A stretch of 64,000 nt of DNA, taken from Deinococcus cellulosilyticus NBRC 106333 = KACC 11606 (GTDB lineage: Bacteria; Deinococcota; Deinococci; Deinococcales; Deinococcaceae). The position numbers and the translations under genes are program-made. Below the pieces are notes generated by a model. It was not told where the DNA came from. It made no database searches and saw only the letters and a list, made by a program, of their open reading frames with translations. Positions 9,266 through 17,193 of the stretch are shown here, piece by piece. The first letter of the stretch is position 1. Every line of letters begins with the position of its first letter. The DNA is taken from positions 1 to 64,000 of the forward strand of contig NZ_BJXB01000023.1 in the NCBI RefSeq assembly GCF_007990775.1. Direction: 5' to 3'.

Positions 9266-9295
9266 ATGCCCCACCTGGGAAAAGAAACCCCATGA
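9266..9295 (+). CDS. possible 9-codon leader peptide before terminase
   Basis: An ATG located at the usual distance from the late-promoter-like motif opens a 9-residue reading frame. Its TGA overlaps the terminase small-subunit start (ATGA at 9292-9295). An equivalent mini-frame sits before the scaffold gene at 58117. It may serve translational coupling in place of a Shine-Dalgarno site. Expression is inferred only from position. Confidence 0.35.
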   Translation: MPHLGKETP

Positions 9296-10140
9296 GCCAC
9301 AATGACCGCGATAAAACCCACTTTGAAGAGACCATCACCCTGGGGAATGGCAGGACTGCCCGGAGGTGTCAAGCATTCAAGAAGGGCACCGATCAACAGT
9401 GCTCACAACCATGCGTTGAGGGCTACAACGTCTGTCGGGTTCACGGGGCTGGCACCAAAAAGCGCCTGGCGCCTGAGACCAGCAAGCCGGTGGATTCCAC
9501 CCCTGTGGAGTTGCGGGGGGCGGCGGCGGCTGGGCTGGTGCCTGAGCCTTCAAAGCCTGCGCAACCCGAGGGCCAGAAGAGACCTCCAGGCAGGCCTCCC
9601 ACGCACGGGCTGTACAGCAAGCAGGGGCGGACCAACATCCAGCAGCTCATGCAGCAGATCATGGAGATGGATGCGGACCTGGACAACACAGACCGTGAGC
9701 TTGCCACCCTGAAAGCGACCCTTTGGCACCTGCTGGAGCAGCAAGACCAGCAGAGCGAGTATGCAGATCAGTTGTCTGACGCTATGGGGGTGTTGCGGGA
9801 CGCGATTGGTGAGCAGGAAGACCCCGGCCAGGTCAAAGCCATCATGAGGGCCATCCAGGACGCTTTGAAGCTGCAAGCCCTGCTGTCTTCGTGGCTGGAC
9901 AATGTGACCAGCACTGCGGCCCTCATCATCAAGGCCAGCAAAGAGAGGGCAGAGACCCGGGCGAAGATGGCCGAGGCCAAAGCTTTAGAGCACTTTGGCA
10001 AGCTGGTGTTGTTGGTGCGGCACATCGTCTGGGAGATCCTGCCGGAGGAAGACATCGACGCTTTTGAGGACCGCCTGAGGCGTGAAGTGCTGGGCCCCAA
10101 CCGCCTGGATGTGCCTGCAGGCCCACGGGGGAAAGCATGA
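9292..10140 (+). CDS. phage terminase small subunit (putative)
   Basis: The 282-residue protein starts with a cysteine/histidine knuckle (CQAFKKGTDQQCSQP, then NVCRVHGAGT; about residues 22-53) of the kind often found at the start of phage small terminases, followed by a Pro/Ala-rich linker with PPGRPPTHG. The C-terminal two thirds are long helices with a predicted coiled coil (about 125-250). It overlaps the large terminase gene by 4 nt, which supports the assignment. It would recognise the packaging site. The small subunit is poorly conserved, so the call relies partly on context. Confidence 0.65.
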   Translation: MSHNDRDKTHFEETITLGNGRTARRCQAFKKGTDQQCSQPCVEGYNVCRVHGAGTKKRLAPETSKPVDSTPVELRGAAAAGLVPEPSKPAQPEGQKRPPGRPPTHGLYSKQGRTNIQQLMQQIMEMDADLDNTDRELATLKATLWHLLEQQDQQSEYADQLSDAMGVLRDAIGEQEDPGQVKAIMRAIQDALKLQALLSSWLDNVTSTAALIIKASKERAETRAKMAEAKALEHFGKLVLLVRHIVWEILPEEDIDAFEDRLRREVLGPNRLDVPAGPRGKA

Positions 10141-12173
10141 GTTTGTGGCTTCCCCCTGAGTACCAGCAGCAGCTGGAAAGCAAGCTGTTCCGGCCCAGGC
10201 CGGTGTTTGATGCACAGCAACTGGAGAGTTTTGCGGACTGGATTCCGATTTCTGGGATTCGCCCTGAGGGGCCTGGTGGGGCCCGGTTTGATTTGAGCAC
10301 CCGGCCTTACTTGCGGGACCTGTACACCGAACAAAGAAGCAACCCCAGACGGCGCATTGTCATCATGAAAGCGGCACAGACAGGCTTGACGGTGCGCATG
10401 CTGTACCGCTCGGCCTGGTGGTGCGCGGACGCCCGGAAACGGGTGAACACCGCCTTGCTCTTTCCCACCAAGGACGCGGTTTCGGACCTGCACAGCTCAC
10501 GCTTCCGCCCCATGATGCTGGGCTCCAGCAAGATGATGCAGCTGATTGGTGATGGTGGGGTGGACCAGGTGGGCCTGGTGCGCATGGGTGTGTCGAACAT
10601 GCGCTTTCGCGGCATGCGCTCCGGGGTGGGCCTGGACTCCTTTCCCGCGGACGTGCTGGAGTTCGATGAGGTGCGCCTCATGGATGAGAGGGCCATCCCT
10701 CGGGCTTTTGTGCGTGTCTCAGAAAGCAAAATTGTCAGTCCTGAGGGTTTGCGGGGCATCATCGAGCTGAATTCAACTGCAGGGTTCCCCAAGCGCACCA
10801 TTGACATGTGGTTCCAGCGGTCCACCATGAATTACTGGCGGACCCCCTGCCCTTCCCCACACTGCAAGAACCATGAACTGGGCATCATCATGCCGTTGCG
10901 CTGGCCGGACTGTGTGGGGAGGGAAGGCAAACGGGTGTATTACTGCTGCCCGGATTGCGGCACTGAAATCCCGGACAGTTGGCTGCTCATGCAGGGCTGG
11001 TATCAGCCAGAAAACCCCGGGGCCTTGTGGGAAGGCTACCAGTTCAGCCAGATCCTCAAGGGGAATGGTTTTCTGCAAGAGCTCTGGGCGGAATACCTGT
11101 CCGGCGACAACCTGCAAGAGTTCTACAACAGTCGATTGGGCATCCCCTGGATGGACCCAGACGCGGTGCCCGTCACCAAACAGGTGCTGGAAAGCTGCAT
11201 TGATGACTCGGGCGGCTATTACTACCCTGAGCCTCAGCAGGTGCAAGGGGAATGGGTCTCGATGGGCATTGACCAGCGTGCAGGCGAAAAGCATGTGTCC
11301 ATCTGGAAGCTGGGCGAAGGGCGCACCTTCGACCTGGTACACCTGGAAGTGGTGGAGAAGTCCGGGCATGCCGCGGTGATGGCCTGCAAAGAGCTGGCCC
11401 TGAGGTTCCACGCCAAAATTGTGGTCACAGACGGTGAGCCGTCTTATGACTTTGCAATTGACCTGTCCAGGGAACTGGAGGGCATCGTGTGGCTGGCAGA
11501 CTACACCAACGAGCGGCCCCAACGCATCGAGTTCCTGGATGAACGCAAGAAAACCACCACCAAGAAGGTGTCCGGGGAAGTCAAAACCAACCTGCGGGTG
11601 CTGCTGGAACGGTACACCTTCACCGACTGGGCCCTGAAGCAATTCCAGGCGAAACGGGTGCGCTTGCCGCTGGACTTCTATGCCCTGCACCAGGAACGCA
11701 CCCTGGGCGGCGTGCCTCAAAACTGGAATGTGGCAGAAGAGTACCAGCTGCACATGGAGAATTACGCCCGGGCCAGTGAGCCGAAATACATCCGGCTCAA
11801 GGATGAAGCCCCGATCTTCTCCGGCCAGTACAGGCGCGTTTACCGCATGGTGGGGCTGGATCCCCACTTTGCCCACAGCACCGTGTTTGCTTTTGCAGGC
11901 CTGGTGTATGGCGGTGGTGATCCCACCACCTTCTTCCTGAGTGGAGGTGACACGGGTCCTGGCGTGGACAGCAACGGCATTCCAGATGCCATGAACATTG
12001 AGGCCTTGGAGAAGCAGGCTGAATCCCTCTTGGCGAACACATGCGGGATGTGCAAGCACTGGCAGCACCTGCAGGGCACCAAGGGGCGCTGCAACAACAA
12101 GCACGGTGAATTCTTCCGGGCCATCACCCAACAGGATGCACCGAAATGCAAATACTGGAGCAAGAAAAGCTGA
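10137..12173 (+). CDS. phage terminase large subunit (GpA-like)
   Basis: The 678-residue packaging motor resembles the lambda GpA family. The ATPase has a Walker A-like KAAQTGLT (78-85) and Walker B VLEFDE (173-178) with the catalytic acid pair. The adjoining GMRSGVGLDS segment is conserved in GpA proteins. A zinc knuckle (CPSPHC ... CCPDCG) lies near residues 240-280. The nuclease domain follows, with acidic residues in MGIDQRAGEKHVSIW and VVTDGEPS. The C-terminus carries an extra cysteine cluster (CGMCKHW ... GRCNN ... PKCKYW, about 645-675). It is coupled to the small subunit by an ATGA overlap. Confidence 0.88.
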   Translation: MSLWLPPEYQQQLESKLFRPRPVFDAQQLESFADWIPISGIRPEGPGGARFDLSTRPYLRDLYTEQRSNPRRRIVIMKAAQTGLTVRMLYRSAWWCADARKRVNTALLFPTKDAVSDLHSSRFRPMMLGSSKMMQLIGDGGVDQVGLVRMGVSNMRFRGMRSGVGLDSFPADVLEFDEVRLMDERAIPRAFVRVSESKIVSPEGLRGIIELNSTAGFPKRTIDMWFQRSTMNYWRTPCPSPHCKNHELGIIMPLRWPDCVGREGKRVYYCCPDCGTEIPDSWLLMQGWYQPENPGALWEGYQFSQILKGNGFLQELWAEYLSGDNLQEFYNSRLGIPWMDPDAVPVTKQVLESCIDDSGGYYYPEPQQVQGEWVSMGIDQRAGEKHVSIWKLGEGRTFDLVHLEVVEKSGHAAVMACKELALRFHAKIVVTDGEPSYDFAIDLSRELEGIVWLADYTNERPQRIEFLDERKKTTTKKVSGEVKTNLRVLLERYTFTDWALKQFQAKRVRLPLDFYALHQERTLGGVPQNWNVAEEYQLHMENYARASEPKYIRLKDEAPIFSGQYRRVYRMVGLDPHFAHSTVFAFAGLVYGGGDPTTFFLSGGDTGPGVDSNGIPDAMNIEALEKQAESLLANTCGMCKHWQHLQGTKGRCNNKHGEFFRAITQQDAPKCKYWSKKS

Positions 12174-12273
12174 TTTTGGCCCTGGCCCATGCTGCAGATG
12201 CTTGATACGTGTCAAGTACTCTTGTTTTGGGGTGCTGGCTGGCCCTTGCTGGGTTTTCTTCCAATATACGCAA

Positions 12274-12425
12274 GGATGGTGTACCATGCTGGAGTATGGT
12301 GGATGCCCGCGTAGGGCATTCTTCAAGAGGGGAATACGGTGAGGGCCCACTGGCCCAAGTCCGTAACTGACGCGCAACGGTGACTGTCCTTAGTAGGCAG
12401 AAGTCCGAACACCTCCCATATCACT
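12274..12425 (+). promoter_or_regulatory. cobalamin (B12) riboswitch-like RNA
   Basis: The region follows the order of conserved cobalamin-aptamer parts: GGTGT (about 12278), two hairpins (ACCAT/ATGGT and ATGCCC/GGGCAT), GGGGAATACGGTGA (12329-12342), an extra GGGCC/GGCCC hairpin, AAGTCCGTAACTGACGCGC (12357-12375), AACGGTGA, then AAGTCCGAACACC (12401-12413), whose ACACC pairs with the first GGTGT. ACGG/CCGT forms the expected P4/P5 pairing. The next start codon (GTG, 12462) has a strong AAAGGAGGTG site 36 nt after the aptamer, so control of translation is likely. I matched this by eye only. A group I intron was considered and fits less well. Confidence 0.7.
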
Positions 12426-12461
12426 TCTCTAGCTGCATTGCAGTTTTGAAAGGAGGTGTGA

Positions 12462-12713
12462 TTGGTGCGTCAGAACAAACCCCAGTCACCCCAAAAGAAA
12501 AAAGTCGAGAAGCACAGAGACAGCCTGGCCGTGATGGTCCTCAGGGGCGCATTCGCAAGCATCATTGCTGCGCTGATCGCCTCCTGTTTTACGGACCCGG
12601 CCACCCGAACGGGCATCATCAACGGGGTGTTTGAGCTTGCCAAAGGCGCCATTTTCGTGGTGCTGGGCTTTTACTTTGCCAGCAAGTCATCCCCGGGCGA
12701 TCCCGGCGCCTGA
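12462..12713 (+). CDS. small two-helix membrane protein (holin-like)
   Basis: This 83-residue protein has a very basic N-terminus (about 1-22) and two hydrophobic helices (about 27-44 and 58-74) ending in GFYFASKS, a layout seen in small phage membrane proteins and some holins. The GTG start is set by a near-perfect Shine-Dalgarno sequence (AAAGGAGGTG, 7 nt before it). It is the only gene between the riboswitch-like RNA and a terminator, so it would be the regulated gene. It lacks the histidine motif of the cobalt transporter CbtB. The function is inferred only from shape. Confidence 0.6.
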   Translation: MVRQNKPQSPQKKKVEKHRDSLAVMVLRGAFASIIAALIASCFTDPATRTGIINGVFELAKGAIFVVLGFYFASKSSPGDPGA

Positions 12714-12737
12714 GCCCTGCTGCACCTACAGCAACAT

Positions 12738-12770
12738 CCCCATAGGTGTAAGCCTGTGGGGTGTTTTGTT
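12738..12770 (+). terminator. Rho-independent terminator
   Basis: CCCCATAGG (12738-12746) pairs with CCTGTGGGG (12753-12761), followed by a T-rich run. It closes the riboswitch/small membrane protein unit. Confidence 0.65.
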
Positions 12771-12801
12771 GGAGTGCAAAGAGTCCTGCGCTAAAGGCCC
12801 A

Positions 12802-13161
12802 TCAGACACTGGTTTTCAATCGGGCTGCAGAGAGCGTTTCGTTCAGGTCTGCCAGCTTTTTGTTGGGAACAAGCAGCACAAAACCTTGCACGATGTTCCC
12901 GGAGAGCTGCAGCATGAACCACTGATGGGAGTCTTGTTCGGCAGCCTTTTGCATGATGCAATCCACCAGTTCTTCATCTTCCTGGGGCTCCTGGCCCTGT
13001 GTGATGCAATCAAAAACATCCCGGGCCACCCGAAGCAGTTCAGGGCGAGAAAAGCTTTGAAAACGGGGCCCAAAAGGTTGGTAAAGATCCGCTAGGGCGC
13101 AACAGGACCGTGCGATTTCGGGGGGAACGTCATAAACATGGTGGGTGGGTAGACGACTCAT
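12802..13161 (-). CDS. hypothetical protein
   Basis: This 119-residue, mostly helical protein is on the minus strand. The ATG at 13161 was chosen because GGAG lies just upstream; a GTG 18 nt earlier is possible. A variant of the late-promoter motif (CTGTTGTAAGA on the plus strand, 13179-13189) lies 18 nt before the start. The C-terminal part (GNIVQGFVLLVPNKKLADLN) looks like a beta strand and helix. No family recognised. Confidence 0.5.
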   Translation of the reverse strand: MSRLPTHHVYDVPPEIARSCCALADLYQPFGPRFQSFSRPELLRVARDVFDCITQGQEPQEDEELVDCIMQKAAEQDSHQWFMLQLSGNIVQGFVLLVPNKKLADLNETLSAARLKTSV

Positions 13162-13460
13162 GGTGCTCCATTCAGGCACTGTTGTAAGACCTGATTCTAT
13201 TGTTGCTTATCTGATCTGACAAGACCTGTACAGGATGTGCGAAATACACTTAACCATACCTTTGCCTAACCAGATGCGTTGGATGGGGCTGAATGGAGCT
13301 GCCTCACACACGGTGGCGCAGCAAGCAAAATGCCTTACCAGCGGCTTCATGATACCTGGGCGGCAAGTTTGGTCTCAGAAGGGGAAAATTGTCCTCTCAC
13401 ACACAATCCTCCCTTTGACTTCAGGACATGAACCCAAAATAAGGACATGATAAGTGCTTC

Positions 13461-13796
13461 ATGTGGCAAGTCAAGACCAAAAACACGATTGAAATGAACA
13501 ACCCTCATGTCCTGGATTTGCAGTACCTTCACGCAACATATGGCAGTAAGGTGTTGACTCTGGCAACCCTGCTGGTGGGTGACAAACAGGTCGCAGAAGA
13601 ACTGATGGTGAACACCTTTGTGGAGGTCCATCAGAAGTGGCACACCTTTGATCCACAGCAACAAGACATTCAGACGTTCATTCTGCAAGTGACACACCGG
13701 CTTTGCTTAAAGTACCTGTCCCAGCAACGGGAACGCCCCACCCTGCAGGTGAAATGGGATGCGAAACAAGGGCGGTTTGTTAAGAACCCTTCTTAA
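13461..13796 (+). CDS. ECF-sigma-like protein containing only region 2
   Basis: The 111 residues (100 if started at the ATG at 13494) align by eye with region 2 of ECF sigma factors: YGSKVLTLATLLVGDKQVAE, then ELMVNTFVEVHQKWHTFDP, then FILQVTHRLCLKYL, matching the core-binding helix, the -10-recognition helix and the DNA-melting helix. The usual region 4, which reads the -35 box, is missing; the protein stops about 25 residues after region 2. It may be a truncated relic or a phage factor that redirects RNA polymerase to -10-only or activator-dependent promoters. It stands alone between convergent neighbours. Confidence 0.55.
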   Translation: MWQVKTKNTIEMNNPHVLDLQYLHATYGSKVLTLATLLVGDKQVAEELMVNTFVEVHQKWHTFDPQQQDIQTFILQVTHRLCLKYLSQQRERPTLQVKWDAKQGRFVKNPS

Positions 13797-13898
13797 GCAC
13801 CCTCACAATGAATCTTTCAGGGAACAGGGTGAGCCACAAACCCTGTTGGCACAGCTCAACAAGATGCCTCATCATTGCTGTTTTGCTGCCGTGGTCTT

Positions 13899-14186
13899 TC
13901 AAATCTGAGGCAACTGGTGGGGTTTCAGATGGGACCGAAGGCTGTCATAGGCGGCCCATGCTTCTTCTTCAGTGCCGGTGAACAGCACCTCATGCCCTTG
14001 GGTGGGACGCTGGGCCCTCACTTCAAAGACGCCGGTGCTTACGGTTTGCTCTTTTGTGGTGGTCCAGGTCCACCACAAAAATCTGTGTGTGGTTTCCACG
14101 GTCTTGAGGGCCTGCACTTGGTACACGGCAATTCGGGTGAACTGCTCCAGGTTCAAAAGGACATTATTGTTGCGCTGGACCCACAT
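13899..14186 (-). CDS. hypothetical phage protein
   Basis: A 95-residue protein of mixed beta/alpha composition (beta segments VLLNLEQFTRIAVYQVQA and VFEVRAQR, C-terminal helix EEEAWAAYDSLRSHL). It is the last gene of a three-gene minus-strand unit that starts at 14610; the gaps are 1 to 3 nt. No domain recognised. Confidence 0.5.
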   Translation of the reverse strand: MWVQRNNNVLLNLEQFTRIAVYQVQALKTVETTHRFLWWTWTTTKEQTVSTGVFEVRAQRPTQGHEVLFTGTEEEAWAAYDSLRSHLKPHQLPQI

Positions 14187-14189
14187 GTG

Positions 14190-14396
14190 TCATGACCTCC
14201 AGGTGTGTTCGGTGATCCCTGAGCATTCCAGGTCCTCAGGGCGGTATGCTTGCTGACCGGTGATGGGGTTGGTGTGCTGGGTGACCCCATCTCGGGGTTG
14301 CAGCTGGCACACCACGTACTTTTCAATGGTGTGTTTGCCCCGGGTCCGCTGGACTTTCAGCAGGATGCCAGCGTTGGACTGCGCAAGGATTTGCAT
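14190..14396 (-). CDS. hypothetical phage protein
   Basis: A 68-residue protein with an N-terminal beta-rich half (MQILAQSNAGILLKVQ, EKYVVCQLQP) and a polar C-terminus. It lies 3 nt from the next gene and 1 nt from the previous one in the 14610-13899 unit, which argues for real translation. Function unknown. Confidence 0.48.
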   Translation of the reverse strand: MQILAQSNAGILLKVQRTRGKHTIEKYVVCQLQPRDGVTQHTNPITGQQAYRPEDLECSGITEHTWRS

Positions 14397-14397
14397 G

Positions 14398-14610
14398 TCA
14401 AAACCTCACGAATCCTTTGCGCTTCCACCTGCGCATGGGCCTGCTGGCCTCCAGTGCTTTGGCGGCCAGGCGCTGGGCCCGGTGGCGGGGTTTGAGGGGG
14501 CGGCCCCTGGTTTTGGGTGTCAGTCGGGGGATAGGCTCAAATGTCATCAAGGGAATGGGAGACATGAAGCCACAAATGAACCGTGTCAGACGGCAAAGCA
14601 GGCCTTTCAT
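14398..14610 (-). CDS. hypothetical basic protein
   Basis: A 70-residue, strongly basic protein (many Arg and Lys in the second half), first gene of a small operon. The late-promoter-like motif (14631-14641) ends 20 nt before its start codon, and a GTTGTACAAC palindrome lies just beyond it. It could bind nucleic acid, but no motif is recognised. Confidence 0.48.
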   Translation of the reverse strand: MKGLLCRLTRFICGFMSPIPLMTFEPIPRLTPKTRGRPLKPRHRAQRLAAKALEASRPMRRWKRKGFVRF

Positions 14611-14630
14611 GACTCAGTGTGTCACAGGGA

Positions 14631-14641
14631 CTGCCGTAAGA
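14631..14641 (-). promoter_or_regulatory. late-promoter-like motif
   Basis: CTGCCGTAAGA on the plus strand (TCTTACGGCAG in the direction of transcription), 20 nt before the start codon at 14610. One member of the repeated set described in the findings. Confidence 0.55.
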
Positions 14642-14661
14642 GACAACTTTATAACTTTATA

Positions 14662-14671
14662 GTTGTACAAC
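14662..14671. promoter_or_regulatory. GTTGTACAAC palindrome (operator-like)
   Basis: A perfect 10-bp palindrome, the core of the TACAGTTGTACAACTGTA family, sits between the integrase stop and the late-promoter-like motif of the 14610 unit. Confidence 0.5.
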
Positions 14672-14748
14672 AATATAGGCACACAGCTGTGCTGTTGCAA
14701 AAAAACACCCCGACACCTGCAAGGCATTGGGGTTCAGGGCCAGCCTCA

Positions 14749-15708
14749 TCACTTCCAGGCGTCCAGCACATCCTGGTACATGTCCTCGCCGTACTTTGCA
14801 TAAACCCGGCTGGTCTCAATGTTGCTGTGCCTGAGCACCCGTGCAACCATGTCCAGGTTCTTGGTTTGCCGGTACAGGTAGGTGCCGGCGTAATGCCTGA
14901 GGGAATGCACCCCGCGGTACTTCACCTTGGCCCTTTTGCACACCGCTTTGATGTGGTCCCGGATGGTGTTCGGGCGTTCCCATGCCACAACGCGCACACC
15001 CTCACCTTGGCCTTTGGGGGCGGCTTCCAGGAGGGCCCGGAGGCCTGCGGGGATGGGGACCCGGGCCACTTTGCCGCCTTTGCCGTCCACCCGGATTTGC
15101 TTGCGGTCCAGGTCCACATCTCCCCATGTGAGCTTTGCAATTTCGTGGATCCGCAAGCCTGCATATGCCCCGAGACCAATGATGATCTTTTCCTCTTCGG
15201 TGGCAGCGTCCAGCATCTTTTTCACGTCTTCATCCGTGTAAGGCTGTCGTTTTTCGTGCTTGGGGGTGTTGTCCTTGACGGCTGGCACATCCAGGAAGGG
15301 GTTTGCTTCGCTGGCCCCGGCCCACTTGAGGGCCCGGTAGAAAGCAGTTGCAGATGCCCGGCGTGCATTCACCGTGCTGGGGCTGCTCCCTGATCGTTCC
15401 AGGTGCCTGAGGTATTCCGCTCCCAAGTCCTCACTGGGAGACAACAGCACCTCCAGCAAGTCTTCACCTTCCAGGCCAGTGCGGGTGAGGTAATCCAGGA
15501 ACATGTTCAGGCCCGTCCTGTACGTTCTGAGGGTGTTGGTGCTGGTGTGGGCACCGGCTTTTCCCCATGTGGTGAGGTGATGCTTCAGCAGGGCCCACAA
15601 ACCATCGTGGTCTGCGGCCAGTACCATCTCACGCACCTTTTCTTTGCGGCGCTCTGGCTTCACGGCGCCCCAAGGGAAACTTTCTGCTCTGTAACCGCCT
15701 CTGCTCAT
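14749..15708 (-). CDS. tyrosine recombinase / phage integrase
   Basis: The 319-residue protein has a SAM-like core-binding domain (about 35-135) and a catalytic domain (about 155-315). The catalytic set is complete: R186 (AGLRIHE), K213 region (GKGGK), H268-S-L-R271, H294 (RHSN) and the nucleophile Y303. This is the XerC/D and phage-integrase family, which cuts and rejoins DNA at paired sites. Phage genes lie on both sides, which is unusual for a chromosomally integrated prophage. It may therefore resolve multimers of a plasmid-like prophage, or the phage map may be permuted. No core att site was seen nearby. Confidence 0.9.
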   Translation of the reverse strand: MSRGGYRAESFPWGAVKPERRKEKVREMVLAADHDGLWALLKHHLTTWGKAGAHTSTNTLRTYRTGLNMFLDYLTRTGLEGEDLLEVLLSPSEDLGAEYLRHLERSGSSPSTVNARRASATAFYRALKWAGASEANPFLDVPAVKDNTPKHEKRQPYTDEDVKKMLDAATEEEKIIIGLGAYAGLRIHEIAKLTWGDVDLDRKQIRVDGKGGKVARVPIPAGLRALLEAAPKGQGEGVRVVAWERPNTIRDHIKAVCKRAKVKYRGVHSLRHYAGTYLYRQTKNLDMVARVLRHSNIETSRVYAKYGEDMYQDVLDAWK

Positions 15709-15793
15709 GCCTTCACCGTATCCACTGTATCAGGTAGAAATCCAGAACTCTGGTCTTGTCTTTTGCCCCTTGTCATGTGACTTCCAAAAGTTT

Positions 15794-15816
15794 GCCCCGA
15801 GTGTAGGCCTCGGGGC
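15794..15816 (-). terminator. terminator-like hairpin
   Basis: GCCCCGAG (15794-15801) pairs with CTCGGGGC (15809-15816). On the minus strand it is followed by AAACTTTT, so the T-run is imperfect. It would end the 16625 transcript before the integrase. Confidence 0.45.
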
Positions 15817-15848
15817 GGTAGCAAGGGAAAGTGCTGCACCGCTTGTTG

Positions 15849-16625
15849 TTATGCCTGCTGGCGGTTGTATTCTGCATAGGCCTTCAGCAGCTGGTGGGCT
15901 TCTTCCATTGCAGTGCTGGCCGTGCAGGTGCGGCTGGCATAAATGTCCTTGGCGATCAGCAGGGGAATGGGCAGCCCGTTGGCGGTGCTGTTGCAAAGGG
16001 TCTGGTAGAGAGCCTGGGCTTCGTCCTGGCGGTCTTCTCCTGTCTCTTCATCGGGGCCTTCCAGGTCGGTGTTTTCCAGCTGGCTGATGAAGATTTTCAG
16101 GGTGTCTTCGTGGGCCCGGGTGGTGTAGTAAAACTGGTCATCGTCCCGGGTGTAGGAGATGATGTCTGCAGGGTGAACAATGCGGTCTCCCTTTTCGCCG
16201 GCAAGACGGGCCAGGTGCTCCAGGTCGTTGAGCTTCACCACCTGAAAAGGGATGGGGGTGGGCCAGTCTTTGTCGGAGTGGCGGGGATCCAGGTAAACGT
16301 ACATGCCTTGGATTTCAGGGGGGTGGCGGTTCCAGCTCACCCGGAGTTCGATGGGCACCCCGTCCAGCTGGAACACAATGATTTTGTCCCGGTGCAGATC
16401 GGACATCACGTATTGCAGCTGGTAGTCCTGGGGCTGCAGTTGGGGCAGGCCTGGAAGGTGCTGGCCGAAAGGGTTGAAACCTTGTTTCAATTCTTGGATG
16501 AGAGACAGGAAGAAGTCTTCGCGGCGCTGCACTTCGGCTTGCTGCTGGGCGGCCTGGGCTTCAGCGTCTTTTTGGGTGATGGCTTGGTGGATGTGCTGCA
16601 GGCTGAATTTGGTGGGATTTTTCAT
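15849..16625 (-). CDS. hypothetical protein
   Basis: A 258-residue protein with a glutamine/alanine-rich helical start (about 10-55) and a mixed alpha/beta body that includes DGVPIELRVSWNRHPPEIQGMYVYLD and a C-terminal helical segment rich in Glu and Gln. The start has a GAAAGGAC ribosome-binding site 5-6 nt upstream. It is the second gene of a minus-strand unit after the 85-residue protein. I do not recognise the family. Confidence 0.55.
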   Translation of the reverse strand: MKNPTKFSLQHIHQAITQKDAEAQAAQQQAEVQRREDFFLSLIQELKQGFNPFGQHLPGLPQLQPQDYQLQYVMSDLHRDKIIVFQLDGVPIELRVSWNRHPPEIQGMYVYLDPRHSDKDWPTPIPFQVVKLNDLEHLARLAGEKGDRIVHPADIISYTRDDDQFYYTTRAHEDTLKIFISQLENTDLEGPDEETGEDRQDEAQALYQTLCNSTANGLPIPLLIAKDIYASRTCTASTAMEEAHQLLKAYAEYNRQQA

Positions 16626-16657
16626 GTTTGTGTCCTTTCTGGAAGGGGGAGGGGGCT

Positions 16658-16915
16658 TTAAGCCCCTCTCCTTGTGTTGCTTCCTGCAGCACCGCGGGGG
16701 GTGGGGATCAGGGCAATGCGCATGCCCTGGGGTTCTTTGGGCCGGGGTGGGTTGGTGAGGTGGCGTTCAAGGAAGCCCACTGCATGGGGCCAGTGGGTCC
16801 ATTTGCGGCCCTCCCATTCCCAGTACCTGCCGTGGCTGTTGTAGGTGAGGGTGGTAGTGGTCTCTCCTACGGTCACGGTGATGTCCTTGTTGGGTTGATG
16901 CGTGATGTGAGTCAT
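16658..16915 (-). CDS. small hypothetical protein
   Basis: An 85-residue protein with an N-terminal beta hairpin (ITVTVGETTTTLTYNSHGRYWEWEGRKW) and a basic, proline-rich tail. The ATG at 16915 is preceded by AGGAGC; an in-frame extension further upstream is rejected for lack of an RBS and poor composition. Two GTTGTA-type palindromes lie in its promoter region. Confidence 0.5.
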   Translation of the reverse strand: MTHITHQPNKDITVTVGETTTTLTYNSHGRYWEWEGRKWTHWPHAVGFLERHLTNPPRPKEPQGMRIALIPTPRGAAGSNTRRGA

Positions 16916-16926
16916 GCTTCGCTCCT

Positions 16927-16962
16927 GTTGTACAACTGCATTGTTGTATAGTTGTATTGTAG
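16927..16962. promoter_or_regulatory. paired GTTGTA operator-like sites
   Basis: GTTGTACAAC (16927-16936) is followed by GTTGTATAGTTGTATTGTAG (16943-16962). Together they lie directly upstream of the 16915 start, so a bound repressor would block transcription. Confidence 0.5.
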
Positions 16963-17131
16963 CACAAAGCCGCAAGATAATAGTATTTATCAACGGTGGT
17001 GCGCGGAGACATAGAATGGAACAGCAAAAAACCCTCAAACTCCTGTAAGCCCCCAAAAAGAGGCCGGAACCACAAACAGGTACCATTGCACCCCCCATCA
17101 CTGACCTGGCCGGGCCAGCCAGATGTTTCTT

Positions 17132-17154
17132 TTGATAGGATATTACGCTATCAA
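17132..17154. promoter_or_regulatory. palindromic operator of GATA-N11-TATC type
   Basis: TTGATAG and CTATCAA form an inverted repeat with 9 bases between them. The site lies about 40 nt before the RelA/SpoT-fold gene, over a plausible -35 (TTGATA). Related sites occur at 30275-30293 and 30979-30997. Confidence 0.5.
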
Positions 17155-17193
17155 TTGTTAAGGTCTCACTGCATTCCTGACTAAGGTTTGAAC

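Noticed and set aside
8800..9338. Minus-strand open frames of 130-175 codons between hsdR and terminase
   Set aside because: Composition is atypical (many Trp, Cys, Arg), no RBS, and they cross a strong terminator and the terminase start.
12274..12425. Group I intron or other ribozyme reading of the structured RNA
   Set aside because: No P7/guanosine-site pattern and no split gene; the order GGTGA, AAGTCCG, CGCAACGG, AAGTCCGAACACC fits a cobalamin aptamer better.
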